DNA of 64,000 bases, taken from Saccharophagus degradans 2-40 (GTDB taxonomy: Bacteria > Pseudomonadota > Gammaproteobacteria > Pseudomonadales > Cellvibrionaceae). This document shows, piece by piece, positions 9,422 through 19,716 of the stretch. Both the position numbers and the translations under genes were made by a program. Under the pieces are notes generated by a model. The model was not told the DNA's origin. It searched no databases and saw only the letters and a program-made list of their open reading frames with translations. The first letter of the stretch is position 1; every line of letters begins with the position of its first letter. The stretch covers positions 744,001 through 808,000 of the forward strand of contig NC_007912.1 in assembly GCF_000013665.1 (NCBI RefSeq), read 5' to 3'.

Positions 9422-9500
9422 TCGGCATTCTCACCTATATTTGAGTCGTTGTTTTTATGTCTTTCATTGTGCTGCACGGCTATTGGGGCGGCAATCAATT

Positions 9501-9541
9501 ACATACGTATTCAAAAAGCAAAGCTGATGCATACGTATGTA
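9501..9541. promoter_or_regulatory. Two TACGTA-centred palindromes in the GH15/GH13 divergent promoter
   Basis: ATACGTAT occurs twice, at 9503-9510 and 9531-9538. The second extends to the near-palindrome TGCATACGTATGTA (9528-9541). The centres are 28 bp apart. CG-centred palindromes of this kind are typical LacI-family operators. No LacI-type gene lies in the window. The rest of the 270-bp spacer shows nothing else clear. Confidence 0.5.
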
Positions 9542-9691
9542 GGCGCTTGCCCTGTTTAGCATCACTGACATACTCTGTTTTCAGCCTAGAGCATAGATAG
9601 TGACTAGCCAAATTACTGGCGCAAGAAGTAGCAAGTAAAATGCAATCACCGCCGCTCTCAACGATAAAAATACGGGTTAGTAGGTACAACA

Positions 9692-11314
9692 ATGCGAAGT
9701 CAACCCTGGTGGCGTGGTGCCGTCATTTACCAAATTTATCCCCGCAGCTTCATGGATACCAATGCCGATGGTGTGGGTGATATTCCAGGAATTGTGCAAA
9801 AGCTCGATTACATAGCCAGTTTAGGTGTTGATGCGATATGGATATCGCCATTTTTTAAATCGCCTATGCACGACTTTGGCTACGACATTAGCGACTATCG
9901 CGACGTAGACCCATTATTTGGCACCTTGGATGACTTCGATCTACTTATCGATGAAGCGCATAAGCGCGGCATTAAAGTAATGATCGACCAAGTGCTAAGC
10001 CACACTTCTGCCGAGCATGAATGGTTTAAAGAGAGCCGCCAATCACGCGATAACCCCAAAGCCGATTGGTATGTTTGGGCCGACCCTAATGAAGATGGCA
10101 CGCCCCCTAATAACTGGCTCGCTATTTTTGGCGGCAGCGCTTGGGAATGGGATTCGCGTCGCGGTCAGTACTACCTGCATAACTTTTTGAAAAGTCAGCC
10201 AGATTTAAACTTCCACTGCGAAGATGTACAAAACCAAATTTTGCAGGAAGTAGAGTTTTGGCTAAAACGCGGTGTAGATGGCCTGCGTTTGGATGCTATT
10301 AACTTTTGTTTCCACGATAAGCAGTTGCGCAACAACCCGCCTAAAAGTGCAAGTGAGCGCAAAGCGCGCGGGTTTAGTGAAGATAACCCCTACGCTTTTC
10401 AGTGGCATACCTACAACAACACCCAGCCAGAAAACCTCGCGTTTTTGCAGCGCCTGCGCAGCTTGATGGATAAGTACCCCAATACCGTTACCTTGGGCGA
10501 AATATCTTCAGACGATTCGCTGGCAACAATGGCTGAGTACACCGCCGATAACGACAAGTTACATATGGCTTACAGCTTTGAGCTACTAGCCGATGAGTTT
10601 TCTGCGGCTTATATTCGCGAAACCGTTGGCACACTTGAGTCGCGCTTAAACGATGGCTGGCCCTGTTGGTCTATTGGCAATCACGATGTACCACGTGTGG
10701 CTAGTCGCTGGGGCAAAGAAGATGCATGCGATGCGCTTTCTATTGTACTCAACGCCATGTTGCTCTCTTTGCGTGGCAGCGTATGTTGTTATCAGGGTGA
10801 AGAGCTGGGTTTGAAAGAAGCCGAGCTAACCTTCGAGCAATTACAAGACCCATACGGCATTACCTTCTGGCCCAAGTTTAAAGGTCGCGATGGCTGCCGC
10901 ACACCTATGCCGTGGGATAGCCAGCAACATGCAGGCTTTAGTAACGGCGCGCCATGGCTGCCAGTTGCAGACGATCACAAAGCCAAAAACGTGACCGTTC
11001 AGCAGCAAGCGGATTTATCGGTACTACAGGCGTACAAACAATTTATTGCTTGGCGAAAAACGCAGCCAGAAATTTTGTACGGCGATATCGCGTTCCTTTC
11101 GTCGCATGAATCCACCTTGGCGTTTACGCGCAGCTACGAAGGCAGCACATTATTTGCCGCGTTTAATTTATCTAACACCGAACAAGTAGTAAACCTACCT
11201 GCAGGTGAGTGGACCGCACTGGAAGGCCACGGCCTTAGCGCCGCAGTGAGTGCCACTCAAATCACATTACCTCCTTTTGGCGGTTTTTTCGCCAAGCAGG
11301 CAAGCAACAGTTAG
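9692..11314 (+). CDS. GH13 alpha-glucosidase
   Basis: A 540-residue enzyme predicted to split glucose from maltose or isomaltose-type oligosaccharides. No signal peptide is visible, so it is probably cytoplasmic and acts on sugars brought in by the nearby MFS transporter. The GH13 regions appear in order: DGVGDIPGI near residue 26, DGLRLDAINF with nucleophile Asp201, TLGEIS with acid/base Glu270, and IGNHDVPR with Asp332. Overall it matches the subfamily of proteobacterial alpha-glucosidases. The start ATG has TAGGTA 7 bases upstream. It is divergent from the GH15 gene and probably shares its operators. Confidence 0.93.
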   Translation: MRSQPWWRGAVIYQIYPRSFMDTNADGVGDIPGIVQKLDYIASLGVDAIWISPFFKSPMHDFGYDISDYRDVDPLFGTLDDFDLLIDEAHKRGIKVMIDQVLSHTSAEHEWFKESRQSRDNPKADWYVWADPNEDGTPPNNWLAIFGGSAWEWDSRRGQYYLHNFLKSQPDLNFHCEDVQNQILQEVEFWLKRGVDGLRLDAINFCFHDKQLRNNPPKSASERKARGFSEDNPYAFQWHTYNNTQPENLAFLQRLRSLMDKYPNTVTLGEISSDDSLATMAEYTADNDKLHMAYSFELLADEFSAAYIRETVGTLESRLNDGWPCWSIGNHDVPRVASRWGKEDACDALSIVLNAMLLSLRGSVCCYQGEELGLKEAELTFEQLQDPYGITFWPKFKGRDGCRTPMPWDSQQHAGFSNGAPWLPVADDHKAKNVTVQQQADLSVLQAYKQFIAWRKTQPEILYGDIAFLSSHESTLAFTRSYEGSTLFAAFNLSNTEQVVNLPAGEWTALEGHGLSAAVSATQITLPPFGGFFAKQASNS

Positions 11315-11356
11315 TCTCCTTAGTGCTTATCCCCCATGAAGAAATAAGTACTCTTT

Positions 11357-11383
11357 ACTGCGGACATTGTCCGCAGTTTTTTT
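11357..11383 (+). terminator. Rho-independent terminator of the GH13 gene
   Basis: A 9-bp GC-rich stem (11357-11365 / 11369-11377) with a 3-nt loop is followed by seven T. It lies about 45 bases after the alpha-glucosidase stop. Confidence 0.9.
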
Positions 11384-11523
11384 ATCTGCCCTAATTCGCC
11401 CTAATTCATCACAGTCTCGTAATAGAGTGCCCCTCGCTTAGTGGTGTATATTGCCGTTAATAATTTGTTGCGCCGGTTGGCTAAGCAAGGTTTTTGGCAA
11501 TTAAAGTAATAAGAGGGTGGCCT

Positions 11524-14500
11524 GTGAATAAATGGATGACAGTAAAAGCGACATTGTTAGCGCTGGTAGTAACCTGCGCGGGGTGCTTCGACAGCAATAC
11601 CGACAACAAACAGCCTAGTAACTCGGCGGGCGAGCCTGCTAACGCATCGCTTTCATCCCAAAGCGCCGCAGCCAAACCCAAAACAGCAGCCGAGTTGGCC
11701 AAACTTAAGCAAGATTTTGCTAAAACCCCCTTCGATGTTATGCATATTGCCGAGCTTAGCTATCAGCAGGCGCCTGCCATTGCGGTTACCCTAAGTGCGC
11801 CAATAGACCCGCAAGCAAGCTGGCAAAACTATTTTGAACTGCTCGATAAGAATAGTTCGCCAATTAAAGGCGAATGGATATTGGGCGAGCACTTAAATGT
11901 TGTTTACTTTCCTTTTACGCAGCCAAGCACCCAATACATCGTGCGTGTTAATTCGGGCCTAAAAGGTTTATCTGGTCGTTTATTGGCTAGCGATGCGGAA
12001 AAACAGCTGCAAACTCAGGCGCGTCAACAATCCGTTAAATTTGTAAGCCGTGGCTCGCAACTTGCGCCGCAACTAAGCGAAGGGCTTACCGTTGAAGCGG
12101 TAAACGTTAAAGCGGTAGATGTAGATTTTTTACGTTTAAATGACGATGCAATAGGCGCGTTTTTAGCTGGCGGCTTAAGCAACTATGCCTACGATTTACA
12201 GCGTTTAAAGCACACAACCACCTTAGCCTACAGTGCGCGATTTGACTTAAATAGCAGCGAAAATAAAACAGAAAAAACCGTATTGCCACTTGCGGCTATA
12301 AAGCCGCTGCAAGAGCCAGGCGTATATATCACGGTAATGAAAGAAGCTGGTGACTACCCTTACAACTACAATACAACTTGGTTTGCTGTTGGTGATATAA
12401 GCGTGCAAGCGCGCCAATACCCCAATCAATTAGTGGCATTTGTGCACTCTGCAGTAAAAGTAAAACCCATTGCGCAAGCCACGGTAACCTTATACGACCA
12501 AGCGGGGCGAGAACTTGCCAAAGAGCGCGCCGATGCACAGGGCAAGGTAAGCTTTGCCACGGCAATGGATAAAGCCTCGTACCTTGTTGCGCAGCACAAC
12601 AAGCATTTGTCTGTGCTTACCCTAAAAGGCGCGGCCATGGATTTATCTGAATTCTCGTTGGCTGCACGTCAGAACTTTCCGTTAGAGTTTTTTATGTATG
12701 GCCCGCGCGACATTTACCGCCCAGGTGAAGAGGTCATAATCAACGGGTTGCTGCGCGATAACGATGGCCGCTTACTCGAAGCCAGCAATATACAGGCGCG
12801 AATTTTGCGCCCAGATGGCCGAGTGTTTCAAAATTTTGTATGGCAGGGCGATACTCAAGCATTTTATGAGCACCGCTTTTTATTGCCGCAGCAAACGGTA
12901 ACCGGTGATTGGCAGCTCGCCGCCAAATTGGGTAACGGCCGTGAATTTACTTTTACCTTTAAGGTAGAAGAATTTTTACCCGAGCGCATGAAGCTCGCGT
13001 TAAGTGCCACGGCAAACACGCATTTTATTCGCGACGAAAAGCTTACTATTAATGTACAGGGCGACTACCTATACGGTGCACCTGCGGCGGGAAATCGCGC
13101 CGAAGCCACGCTGGTACTGCGCCAAAAACGTAAACTATTTGATGAATGGCAAGGGTTTGTTTTCGGCGCAGAAGATTACAACAACTTTAATACCGATACT
13201 GCCTTAGATGATCTAACCCTTGATGATAACGGTAGTGCAAGTATTACCTTACCCGCTGAATGGCAAGGGGCGAGTCAGCCAATTGAAATTAGCACGCGGG
13301 TAAGTCTGTTTGAAAGCGGCGGCCGCCCAGTGAGCCGCACCATTAACCACACCTACTGGCCGCGTGAAACGCTGGTGGGGGTGAGGCCACTGTGGGATAC
13401 CGAAATAGCCAGCCCGCGCACCGATGTGCAGTTAGAATTAATTAACGTAAATACCCAAGGCAAATTGCAAGCGGCAGAAAACGTAACCGTGGTTGCCATT
13501 CGCGAAAACGCCCGTTACTACTGGCAGTGGGATGACGGTTGGCAGTACCGCCAAAACGAAACGAATGTGCCGGTTTATTCGCGTGTTATTTCTTTAAGTG
13601 CCGAAGAGCGCACTCAAGTTACTATTCCGGTTGAATACGGCAACTACCGCTTGGAAGTGCGCGACCAACAGCAAACACTATTAAATAGCTACCGTTTTTT
13701 CGCAGGCTGGCATTGGGATAGCCCAGAGGTAGGTGCAACAGGGCGGCCCGATAAACTCGACCTTACCCTTAATGCGGATGCGATAGAAAATGGCCAGCAA
13801 GCCACGCTTACTTTTAATGCGCCCTACGACGGGTTAATGGTGTTTACCGTAGAGGCCAACGAATTAATGTGGTTAGAAAGCCGCGAAATAAACGCGGGCG
13901 ATAATACGCTAACCCTGCCGGTTAATAACAATTGGGATAGGCACGATATTTATGCCACCGTCACCCTATTGCGCTCTGGTGATAGCCAGCGCAAATATTT
14001 ACCTAAACGCGCCTTTGGTTTGGCCCATTTACCTTTAAATCGCGATAACCGAAAGTTAAGTGTAAGCATACACGCCCCCGAAAAAATATTACCCGCCAGC
14101 GAACTCACCACAAAAATTAAAGTGGATAACGCCGAAGGTAAACAAGTTTTTGTCACGCTGTCTGCTGTGGATACAGGGGTGCTTAGCCTAACCCAATTTA
14201 CAACCCCCAACGCCCACAAATGGTTTTTTGCTGCGCGTGGTTACAATGTAGATATTCGCGATACTTGGGCAGCCTTTATAGAGCAGCTAAGCGCGCGCAT
14301 GGCGACGCGACGCTTTGGTGGCGACGCGGATGAAATGGCACGCGGCGGCGAAGCGCCGCAAAGCGATGTGCAAATTGTGTCGCTTTACTCTGGCAAAGTG
14401 CAGTTAGATAGCAATGGCGAAGCCGATGTAAACCTGAGTTTGCCCTACTTTAATGGTGAGTTACGGTTAATGGCCATGGCGTGGGCCGAAGGTGATTTTG

Positions 14501-16449
14501 GCGAACAAGAAGCGAAAGTAACCGTGGCCGCACCGCTAATAGCAGAAATTAGCACGCCGCGTTTTTTGGCTAAGGGCGACAAAGCCAATGCCACGCTCGA
14601 CTTGCAAAACTTAACAGAGCGGGAAATGCACTTAGATGTTGAGTTTTCTGCAAGTAATATTTTAGGTGCGGAAAAAATCACGCAAACAATGTTATTACAG
14701 CCGAAACAAAAACAAATAGTGCAGTTGCCTTTATTGGGTATGGCCTATTACGGCACCGGCAGCATAGTGCTTAAGGCTACCGAGCAATCGGCAGGCGGTG
14801 ACGCCAGTGTTGCGCGCAGTTGGAACCTTAGTTTGCGCCCTGCGTTTCCAGCAGAAACTGTGCGCAACGAATCTGTGGTAAATGCTGGCGAAGCGCTGCA
14901 ATTCCCTATGCAAGAAGCGGCGCGTTTCGACGGCGATACATTAAGCGTTATGCTCAGCATGTCGCCCACGCCACCATTCGATGTGCAGCAACAGTTGCAT
15001 CAACTTATTCAATACCCCTATGGGTGTTTAGAGCAAACCACAAGTCGCGCTTGGCCGTTATTAAAAACGTCGTTCGCCGAACTTATGAAGTACGACTTAA
15101 CCGACGATAAGCGCGTAGCTAAAAACCGCGACCAACTTATTGAAGGCGCCATTGCGCGTATTAGCGGTATGCAACGCAGCGATGGCAGTTTTGGTTTGTG
15201 GAGTAACCAAAGCCGCGAAGCCCACTGGTTAACGGTATACGCCACCGAATTTTTAATTGCGGCGAAAGACCAAGGCTTTAACGTAGATGATTCGGTATTA
15301 AACAGCGCCATTGCCAAGGTTAAAAAATATGTAACCCTGCATTCAATTCAGTGGAGTGAGCGAGAGCATTACAGTACGTGGCCCGAGCACTATCACTTTT
15401 CGTATCGCGCTTATGCCGCTTACGTAATGGCGCAGCGCCAGCAGGTTAGCTTAGGGGATGTGCGCAATTTATTTGATCGCTACCACGGTAGCGCCAAAAC
15501 ACCGTTACCCTTAGCGCAAATAGCTGCGGCGTTAGAAACATTAGGGGACAAAGCGCGCAGCGAAAAAGCGTGGGCTTTGGCATTTGCGCGCGATAAGCTT
15601 GCGCGCGGTTACGGTGGCGATTACGCATCACCGGTGCGCGATCAAGCGTGGATAACCGCACTGGCATTAGATAGCCGTTTAGTAAAAGAACCGCTGCAAC
15701 TCGTTTTTACACTGCGCGATAGCGCGCGTTTGCGCCGTTGGATATCTACCCAAGAGCGATTTGCACTGTACACGTTAGGGCAAAAATTAAATCAGCGAGA
15801 AACCCATTGGCAAGCCAGTTTACACGTTAACGATGCGCCTATAGCCATAGATCAATCAACCCCTTGGCGCGGTTATTGGAAGCGCGAGGCCGTACCCAGT
15901 GCGCTTACACTTACCAATTCAGATAACAAACCACTGTTCACCAACCTTACTTTACAGGGCTACCCAGTAGAGCCAAATTACGATATTGCCGAAGGCATAC
16001 AGGTGCGACGCTTTTTCTACAATGATCGCGGTGAGGTTATTTCGCTTAACAACGTTAAAACTGGCGATTTAATTTTGGTGCGTGTAGATATGCAAAGCAC
16101 TGACGAGTACAGGCTGCCCGATGCCATGCTGGTGGAGTTGCTACCTGCTGGTTTAGAGTTAGAGAATCAAAACCTAAGTTCTGCGGTTGCCATGCAAGAT
16201 ATGCGTGTACAAAACAAAACGGTGGCCCAGTGGATGACAAACACACCTATTGTGCACCAAGAATTTAGAGACGATCGCTACGTAGCGGCTCTATCCCTAA
16301 GCCGTAAAACCGCAAGCGTATTTTACTTGGCGCGCGCAGTTACCCCTGGCGAATACTTGGTGCCACCCAGCTTAGTTGAAGATATGTATCGCCCAGAAAT
16401 AAGAGCGGTAGGTGGCAAAGAAACAACGCTAGTTATTTCACCTAAGTAA
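11524..16449 (+). CDS. yfhM: Bacterial alpha-2-macroglobulin lipoprotein (YfhM type)
   Basis: A very large periplasmic lipoprotein (about 1,641 residues) thought to trap proteases that breach the outer membrane. The N-terminus has a lipoprotein signal ending CAGC. I chose the GTG at 11524 because AGAGGG lies just upstream. An in-frame TTG at 11494 would put that site inside the gene. Macroglobulin-like beta domains occupy most of the first 1,000 residues (for example MYGPRDIYRPGEEV). The reactive thioester motif CLEQ is present, with Cys1168 in PYGCLEQTTSRAWP. It is followed by the helical thioester domain and a C-terminal receptor-like domain. The next gene, 23 bp downstream on the same strand, is pbpC, the usual partner of this family and thought to repair peptidoglycan. 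Confidence 0.93.
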   Translation: MNKWMTVKATLLALVVTCAGCFDSNTDNKQPSNSAGEPANASLSSQSAAAKPKTAAELAKLKQDFAKTPFDVMHIAELSYQQAPAIAVTLSAPIDPQASWQNYFELLDKNSSPIKGEWILGEHLNVVYFPFTQPSTQYIVRVNSGLKGLSGRLLASDAEKQLQTQARQQSVKFVSRGSQLAPQLSEGLTVEAVNVKAVDVDFLRLNDDAIGAFLAGGLSNYAYDLQRLKHTTTLAYSARFDLNSSENKTEKTVLPLAAIKPLQEPGVYITVMKEAGDYPYNYNTTWFAVGDISVQARQYPNQLVAFVHSAVKVKPIAQATVTLYDQAGRELAKERADAQGKVSFATAMDKASYLVAQHNKHLSVLTLKGAAMDLSEFSLAARQNFPLEFFMYGPRDIYRPGEEVIINGLLRDNDGRLLEASNIQARILRPDGRVFQNFVWQGDTQAFYEHRFLLPQQTVTGDWQLAAKLGNGREFTFTFKVEEFLPERMKLALSATANTHFIRDEKLTINVQGDYLYGAPAAGNRAEATLVLRQKRKLFDEWQGFVFGAEDYNNFNTDTALDDLTLDDNGSASITLPAEWQGASQPIEISTRVSLFESGGRPVSRTINHTYWPRETLVGVRPLWDTEIASPRTDVQLELINVNTQGKLQAAENVTVVAIRENARYYWQWDDGWQYRQNETNVPVYSRVISLSAEERTQVTIPVEYGNYRLEVRDQQQTLLNSYRFFAGWHWDSPEVGATGRPDKLDLTLNADAIENGQQATLTFNAPYDGLMVFTVEANELMWLESREINAGDNTLTLPVNNNWDRHDIYATVTLLRSGDSQRKYLPKRAFGLAHLPLNRDNRKLSVSIHAPEKILPASELTTKIKVDNAEGKQVFVTLSAVDTGVLSLTQFTTPNAHKWFFAARGYNVDIRDTWAAFIEQLSARMATRRFGGDADEMARGGEAPQSDVQIVSLYSGKVQLDSNGEADVNLSLPYFNGELRLMAMAWAEGDFGEQEAKVTVAAPLIAEISTPRFLAKGDKANATLDLQNLTEREMHLDVEFSASNILGAEKITQTMLLQPKQKQIVQLPLLGMAYYGTGSIVLKATEQSAGGDASVARSWNLSLRPAFPAETVRNESVVNAGEALQFPMQEAARFDGDTLSVMLSMSPTPPFDVQQQLHQLIQYPYGCLEQTTSRAWPLLKTSFAELMKYDLTDDKRVAKNRDQLIEGAIARISGMQRSDGSFGLWSNQSREAHWLTVYATEFLIAAKDQGFNVDDSVLNSAIAKVKKYVTLHSIQWSEREHYSTWPEHYHFSYRAYAAYVMAQRQQVSLGDVRNLFDRYHGSAKTPLPLAQIAAALETLGDKARSEKAWALAFARDKLARGYGGDYASPVRDQAWITALALDSRLVKEPLQLVFTLRDSARLRRWISTQERFALYTLGQKLNQRETHWQASLHVNDAPIAIDQSTPWRGYWKREAVPSALTLTNSDNKPLFTNLTLQGYPVEPNYDIAEGIQVRRFFYNDRGEVISLNNVKTGDLILVRVDMQSTDEYRLPDAMLVELLPAGLELENQNLSSAVAMQDMRVQNKTVAQWMTNTPIVHQEFRDDRYVAALSLSRKTASVFYLARAVTPGEYLVPPSLVEDMYRPEIRAVGGKETTLVISPK

Positions 16450-16472
16450 CTTCATTGCTGTGCGTATTTAAA

Positions 16473-18896
16473 ATGGGTAACGGAGTTAAACAGATATTTG
16501 CGCGGCGGTGGCATGTGTTTTACGGCCTCCTTATTCGCGCATGCCGAATTAAACCTGTTCGGTTAAGCTTGGTGTGGTTAAGTATTTATTGTGTAGGCCA
16601 GCTTAGCTTAATCGTTTTGTGTACGCTGTTGCCTTTACCGGAACGCAACGATAAACACGATTTTGCCAAGGTAGTGGTAGATAGTCGCGGCGAACCGCTG
16701 CGAGTCTTTGCCGATTCAAACGGCGTGTGGCGTTATCAAGTAGCGCTTGATGATGTTTCGCCTTTATATATAGAGGCGCTGCTTACCTACGAAGACCGTT
16801 GGTTTTACTGGCACCGCGGCGTTAACCCTTTTGCATTGTTACGCGGTGCAGGCCAGTGGTTAATAAATGGCAGGCTTATTAGTGGTGGTTCTACACTTTC
16901 GATGCAAGTTGCGCGCATACTAGAGCCACACCCGCGCACATTCGTTGGCAAAGCGCGGCAAATGTTTCGCGCTATTCAATTAGAGCGCACTTATAGCAAA
17001 CAGCAAATTCTTACCCTCTATTTAAACTATGCGCCATTTGGCGGGCCAGTAGAAGGTGTGCAGGCGGCAAGCTATATTTATTTTGGCAAGCCAGCAAAAC
17101 AACTTACCCATGCCGAGGCGGCGCTGCTGGCGGTGCTGCCGCAGGCTCCTTCGCGCCTGCGGCCAGATCGCTATGCGCAGCGTGCCGAACAAGCGCGCAA
17201 TAAAGTGTTGGCAAGAATGCAGCACTTTAATGTGTGGTCGCAGCAACAGGTAAACGAAGCCAAACAAGAACCTGTTATTGCCCGCCATATAAGCGCCCCA
17301 AAAACAGCACCGCTGTTAGCCCGCAGGTTAATTCAGCAGTATCCGCAGCAGCAGGTTATTCATTCAACGCTTGATAAAAATTTACAGCAAGCGCTAGAAA
17401 CAATTGCGCAGGATTACGCGCTAACCTTACCGCAAAAAACATCTACCGCAATTTTGGTCTTAGATAATTACACTATGGCGGTGCGCGCTTATGTGGGCAG
17501 TGCTAATTTCGACGATTTAACACGCTATGGCCACGTGGATATGATTACCGCCAACCGCTCGCCTGGGTCCACGCTCAAACCATTTTTATACGGCATGGCA
17601 ATAGACGAAGGATTAATTCACGAGCAATCGCTATTGCTAGATACGCCCACCGATTTTGCTGGTTATCGCCCAGAAAATTTTGCGCAGGATTTTTCCGGCC
17701 CAGTGTCTACGCGCCAAGCATTGCAGCGCAGTTTAAATGTGCCCGCCGTGCAAGTATTAGATGCCCTAGGGCCACAGGCCTTTTATGCGCGACTAGCCTC
17801 TGCCGGTTTAACATTAAAACTACCTGCAGAAGCCGCACCCAATCTATCGCTTATTCTCGGCGGCGCAGCGGCGAGTTTAGAAGATTTAACCGCAACCTTT
17901 GCCGCCATCGGTCGAGGTGGCGTAACCCGTGCGCCGGTGTATATACAAAACCAAACACCAGCACCAGAACGCACGCTGTTATCTGCCGCGAGTGCTTGGG
18001 TTGTGGGCGATATATTGCGCGGTGTTGCGTTAAATTCTGCCCACAGGCAAACCGTTATTGCCGCTAATACACCGCGCATAGCTTTTAAAACCGGCACCAG
18101 CTACGGCTACCGCGACTCTTGGGTATTAGCCGCGAGCGAACACTACACCATTGGCGTATGGGTAGGGCGCCCAGACGGCACACCCACTGCGCAAAATGTG
18201 GGTAGAGAAAACGCCGTGCCGCTTTTGCGCAAAACACTGGCATTATTTAGCGATGCCCAATTGGCACCACCGAAGCGCCCAGCGGGGTTAAGCCGCGAGT
18301 TAATATGCTGGCCATTGGGTGGATTAAAACAACTGCAGAGCGCGGCAGAGTGTTTGCGCGAAAAGTCTGCGTGGTTGTTGGATGGTGCAGCAGCGCCCAC
18401 CTTGCGCGAACCGCTAATGGCGCAATGGTCGAGTTACAAACTAACGCTTGCGGTCAACGCCAAGGGGGAACAGGTGTTGCCACAATGCATGGCTAGCGCG
18501 CAGGCAGGGGCCACTCAAAACATAACCCTTGCGGTGTGGCCACGAGTACTCGAACCTTGGCTACCGCAAAAGTGGCGGCGCGCGCATTTATTACCTGCGC
18601 TGGCGGCAAACTGTAAACACGCCGTGCGCGATACCGGTCAGCAACTAGTGTTAGAAGGCATTAGTAATAACGCCGAGTACTACCCCGCGCCAGGCCAGTC
18701 GAACATTACTTTGCAGCCCAGCGTGCGTGGCGCTAGCGGTAAGGTGGAGTGGTTTGTTAACGGCGTATGGGTTGCGGCTACAGTAGGTAGCAGCCATTCG
18801 CTTGAGCTGGCTAAATTGGCAGTGGGTAAACACACGCTAAGTGTTATGGATGCCGCCGGGCGATTTGATGAAATTGTTTTTTATGTTGGGGGTTAA
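16473..18896 (+). CDS. pbpC: Penicillin-binding protein 1C (bifunctional transglycosylase/transpeptidase)
   Basis: An inner-membrane peptidoglycan synthase of about 807 residues. One N-terminal membrane anchor (about residues 28-52) precedes a GT51 transglycosylase domain with catalytic Glu107 in TYEDRWFYWHRGVNP and the conserved GGSTLSMQVAR. The transpeptidase domain shows the three expected motifs: SPGSTLK (Ser366), SLN (420-422) and KTGTS (from Lys539). The last roughly 90 residues form the small beta domain characteristic of PBP1C. The start is uncertain. ATG 16473 is used, but an in-frame TTG lies at 16455. It is coupled to the alpha-2-macroglobulin gene. Confidence 0.93.
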   Translation: MGNGVKQIFARRWHVFYGLLIRACRIKPVRLSLVWLSIYCVGQLSLIVLCTLLPLPERNDKHDFAKVVVDSRGEPLRVFADSNGVWRYQVALDDVSPLYIEALLTYEDRWFYWHRGVNPFALLRGAGQWLINGRLISGGSTLSMQVARILEPHPRTFVGKARQMFRAIQLERTYSKQQILTLYLNYAPFGGPVEGVQAASYIYFGKPAKQLTHAEAALLAVLPQAPSRLRPDRYAQRAEQARNKVLARMQHFNVWSQQQVNEAKQEPVIARHISAPKTAPLLARRLIQQYPQQQVIHSTLDKNLQQALETIAQDYALTLPQKTSTAILVLDNYTMAVRAYVGSANFDDLTRYGHVDMITANRSPGSTLKPFLYGMAIDEGLIHEQSLLLDTPTDFAGYRPENFAQDFSGPVSTRQALQRSLNVPAVQVLDALGPQAFYARLASAGLTLKLPAEAAPNLSLILGGAAASLEDLTATFAAIGRGGVTRAPVYIQNQTPAPERTLLSAASAWVVGDILRGVALNSAHRQTVIAANTPRIAFKTGTSYGYRDSWVLAASEHYTIGVWVGRPDGTPTAQNVGRENAVPLLRKTLALFSDAQLAPPKRPAGLSRELICWPLGGLKQLQSAAECLREKSAWLLDGAAAPTLREPLMAQWSSYKLTLAVNAKGEQVLPQCMASAQAGATQNITLAVWPRVLEPWLPQKWRRAHLLPALAANCKHAVRDTGQQLVLEGISNNAEYYPAPGQSNITLQPSVRGASGKVEWFVNGVWVAATVGSSHSLELAKLAVGKHTLSVMDAAGRFDEIVFYVGG

Positions 18897-18899
18897 TTT

Positions 18900-18908
18900 G
18901 GGGGGGGG
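18900..18908. repeat. G9 homopolymer just after pbpC
   Basis: Nine consecutive G start 3 bases after the pbpC stop codon. No hairpin terminator was found for this operon. The tract is noncoding. Confidence 0.4.
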
Positions 18909-18961
18909 CTGAAAACCCGTAAAGCAGAATCGATCCGGTCGATTCAATAATATACTGTGTC

Positions 18962-19199
18962 AAATTACACCTCCGCAGCTTTTTTTAGGCGTATACACAC
19001 GTAAACAAAAAGTCTGTACGAGGTGTCGATGGTGAAAGCTGGGAGAGTTACGGCTGTCGCTTATCGCAACGCCCAAAGGATCTACACCATCGTATTCATT
19101 CACTAAAGTACATGCCTTAACCTGTTAAACGTATTTATATTTCCAAAGCGAATGGCGCTCATAAATCGTGACCATAAATCGTGACTGTCTGATTTTGTC
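18962..19199. repeat. Long direct repeat, copy A (about 238 bp)
   Basis: This segment is nearly identical to 20081-20305: two substitutions, plus a 13-bp unit (CATAAATCGTGAC) present twice here and once in the other copy. It ends with the short motif whose reverse complement reads AGACAGTCACGATTTATG. It contains an internal inverted pair, CGATGGTG / CACCATCG. No convincing coding frame is present. It begins about 65 bp after pbpC. Confidence 0.85.
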
Positions 19200-19279
19200 C
19201 ACAGCGAAGCGAACAGCGTTCTGTTTGATTGGATAGAAGCGTTGGTGGGGTGCGATTAGAGTAATAAATATAATAAATG

Positions 19280-19368
19280 AACCCTGCCGGCTTATAGTGT
19301 GAAGCATTCTATTTTTTTGATGCGCCTACAAGCCGGTTAATGTCAGTTATTCCAATCATTACAGGGTT
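19280..19368. other. Nested inverted repeats upstream of the CsbD-like gene
   Basis: An outer pair AACCCTG (19280-19286) / CAGGGTT (19362-19368) encloses CCGGCTTaTAG (19287-19297) / CTAcAAGCCGG (19326-19336), which itself encloses GCAT...ATGC with a T-run. This could be a structured RNA, a terminator or another small repeat. The rest of 19200-19716 shows no gene I can support. Confidence 0.35.
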
Positions 19369-19716
19369 TATTTTTTACTACACCAGACTTTGCATAATTT
19401 TCAAAAAGGCATACCCCACCTTACAAACCTTTCATGTAAAAACCACATAAAACGCTTGCTCCAGCTTTGCGTAAATGTTTATTTATTTAAAGATTGTTCT
19501 CTAAAGCACGCCGCACTAGGTCTGCACACTCGCTTATATTTTACTCTCGTAAATTACCGGCTGTTGGCATCACTATTGCTCGTACAGGGTAACTGCTTAA
19601 TAAAGCAGCCAGTAAGAAAATAGCTATGAGTGAATGGGTGTGATTAATCCCCTCCCATCGCCAATAGCTTTTATTTTTCTTTTTATTTTTGATTTACTTT
19701 CAAAAGGAGCAAGACA

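Noticed and set aside
16055-16246. Minus-strand frames inside the macroglobulin gene
   Set aside because: They are shadows of the strong plus-strand coding frame.
19390-19623. 77-codon plus-strand open frame upstream of the CsbD-like gene
   Set aside because: No ribosome site, no recognisable product and unusual composition. It is probably chance.
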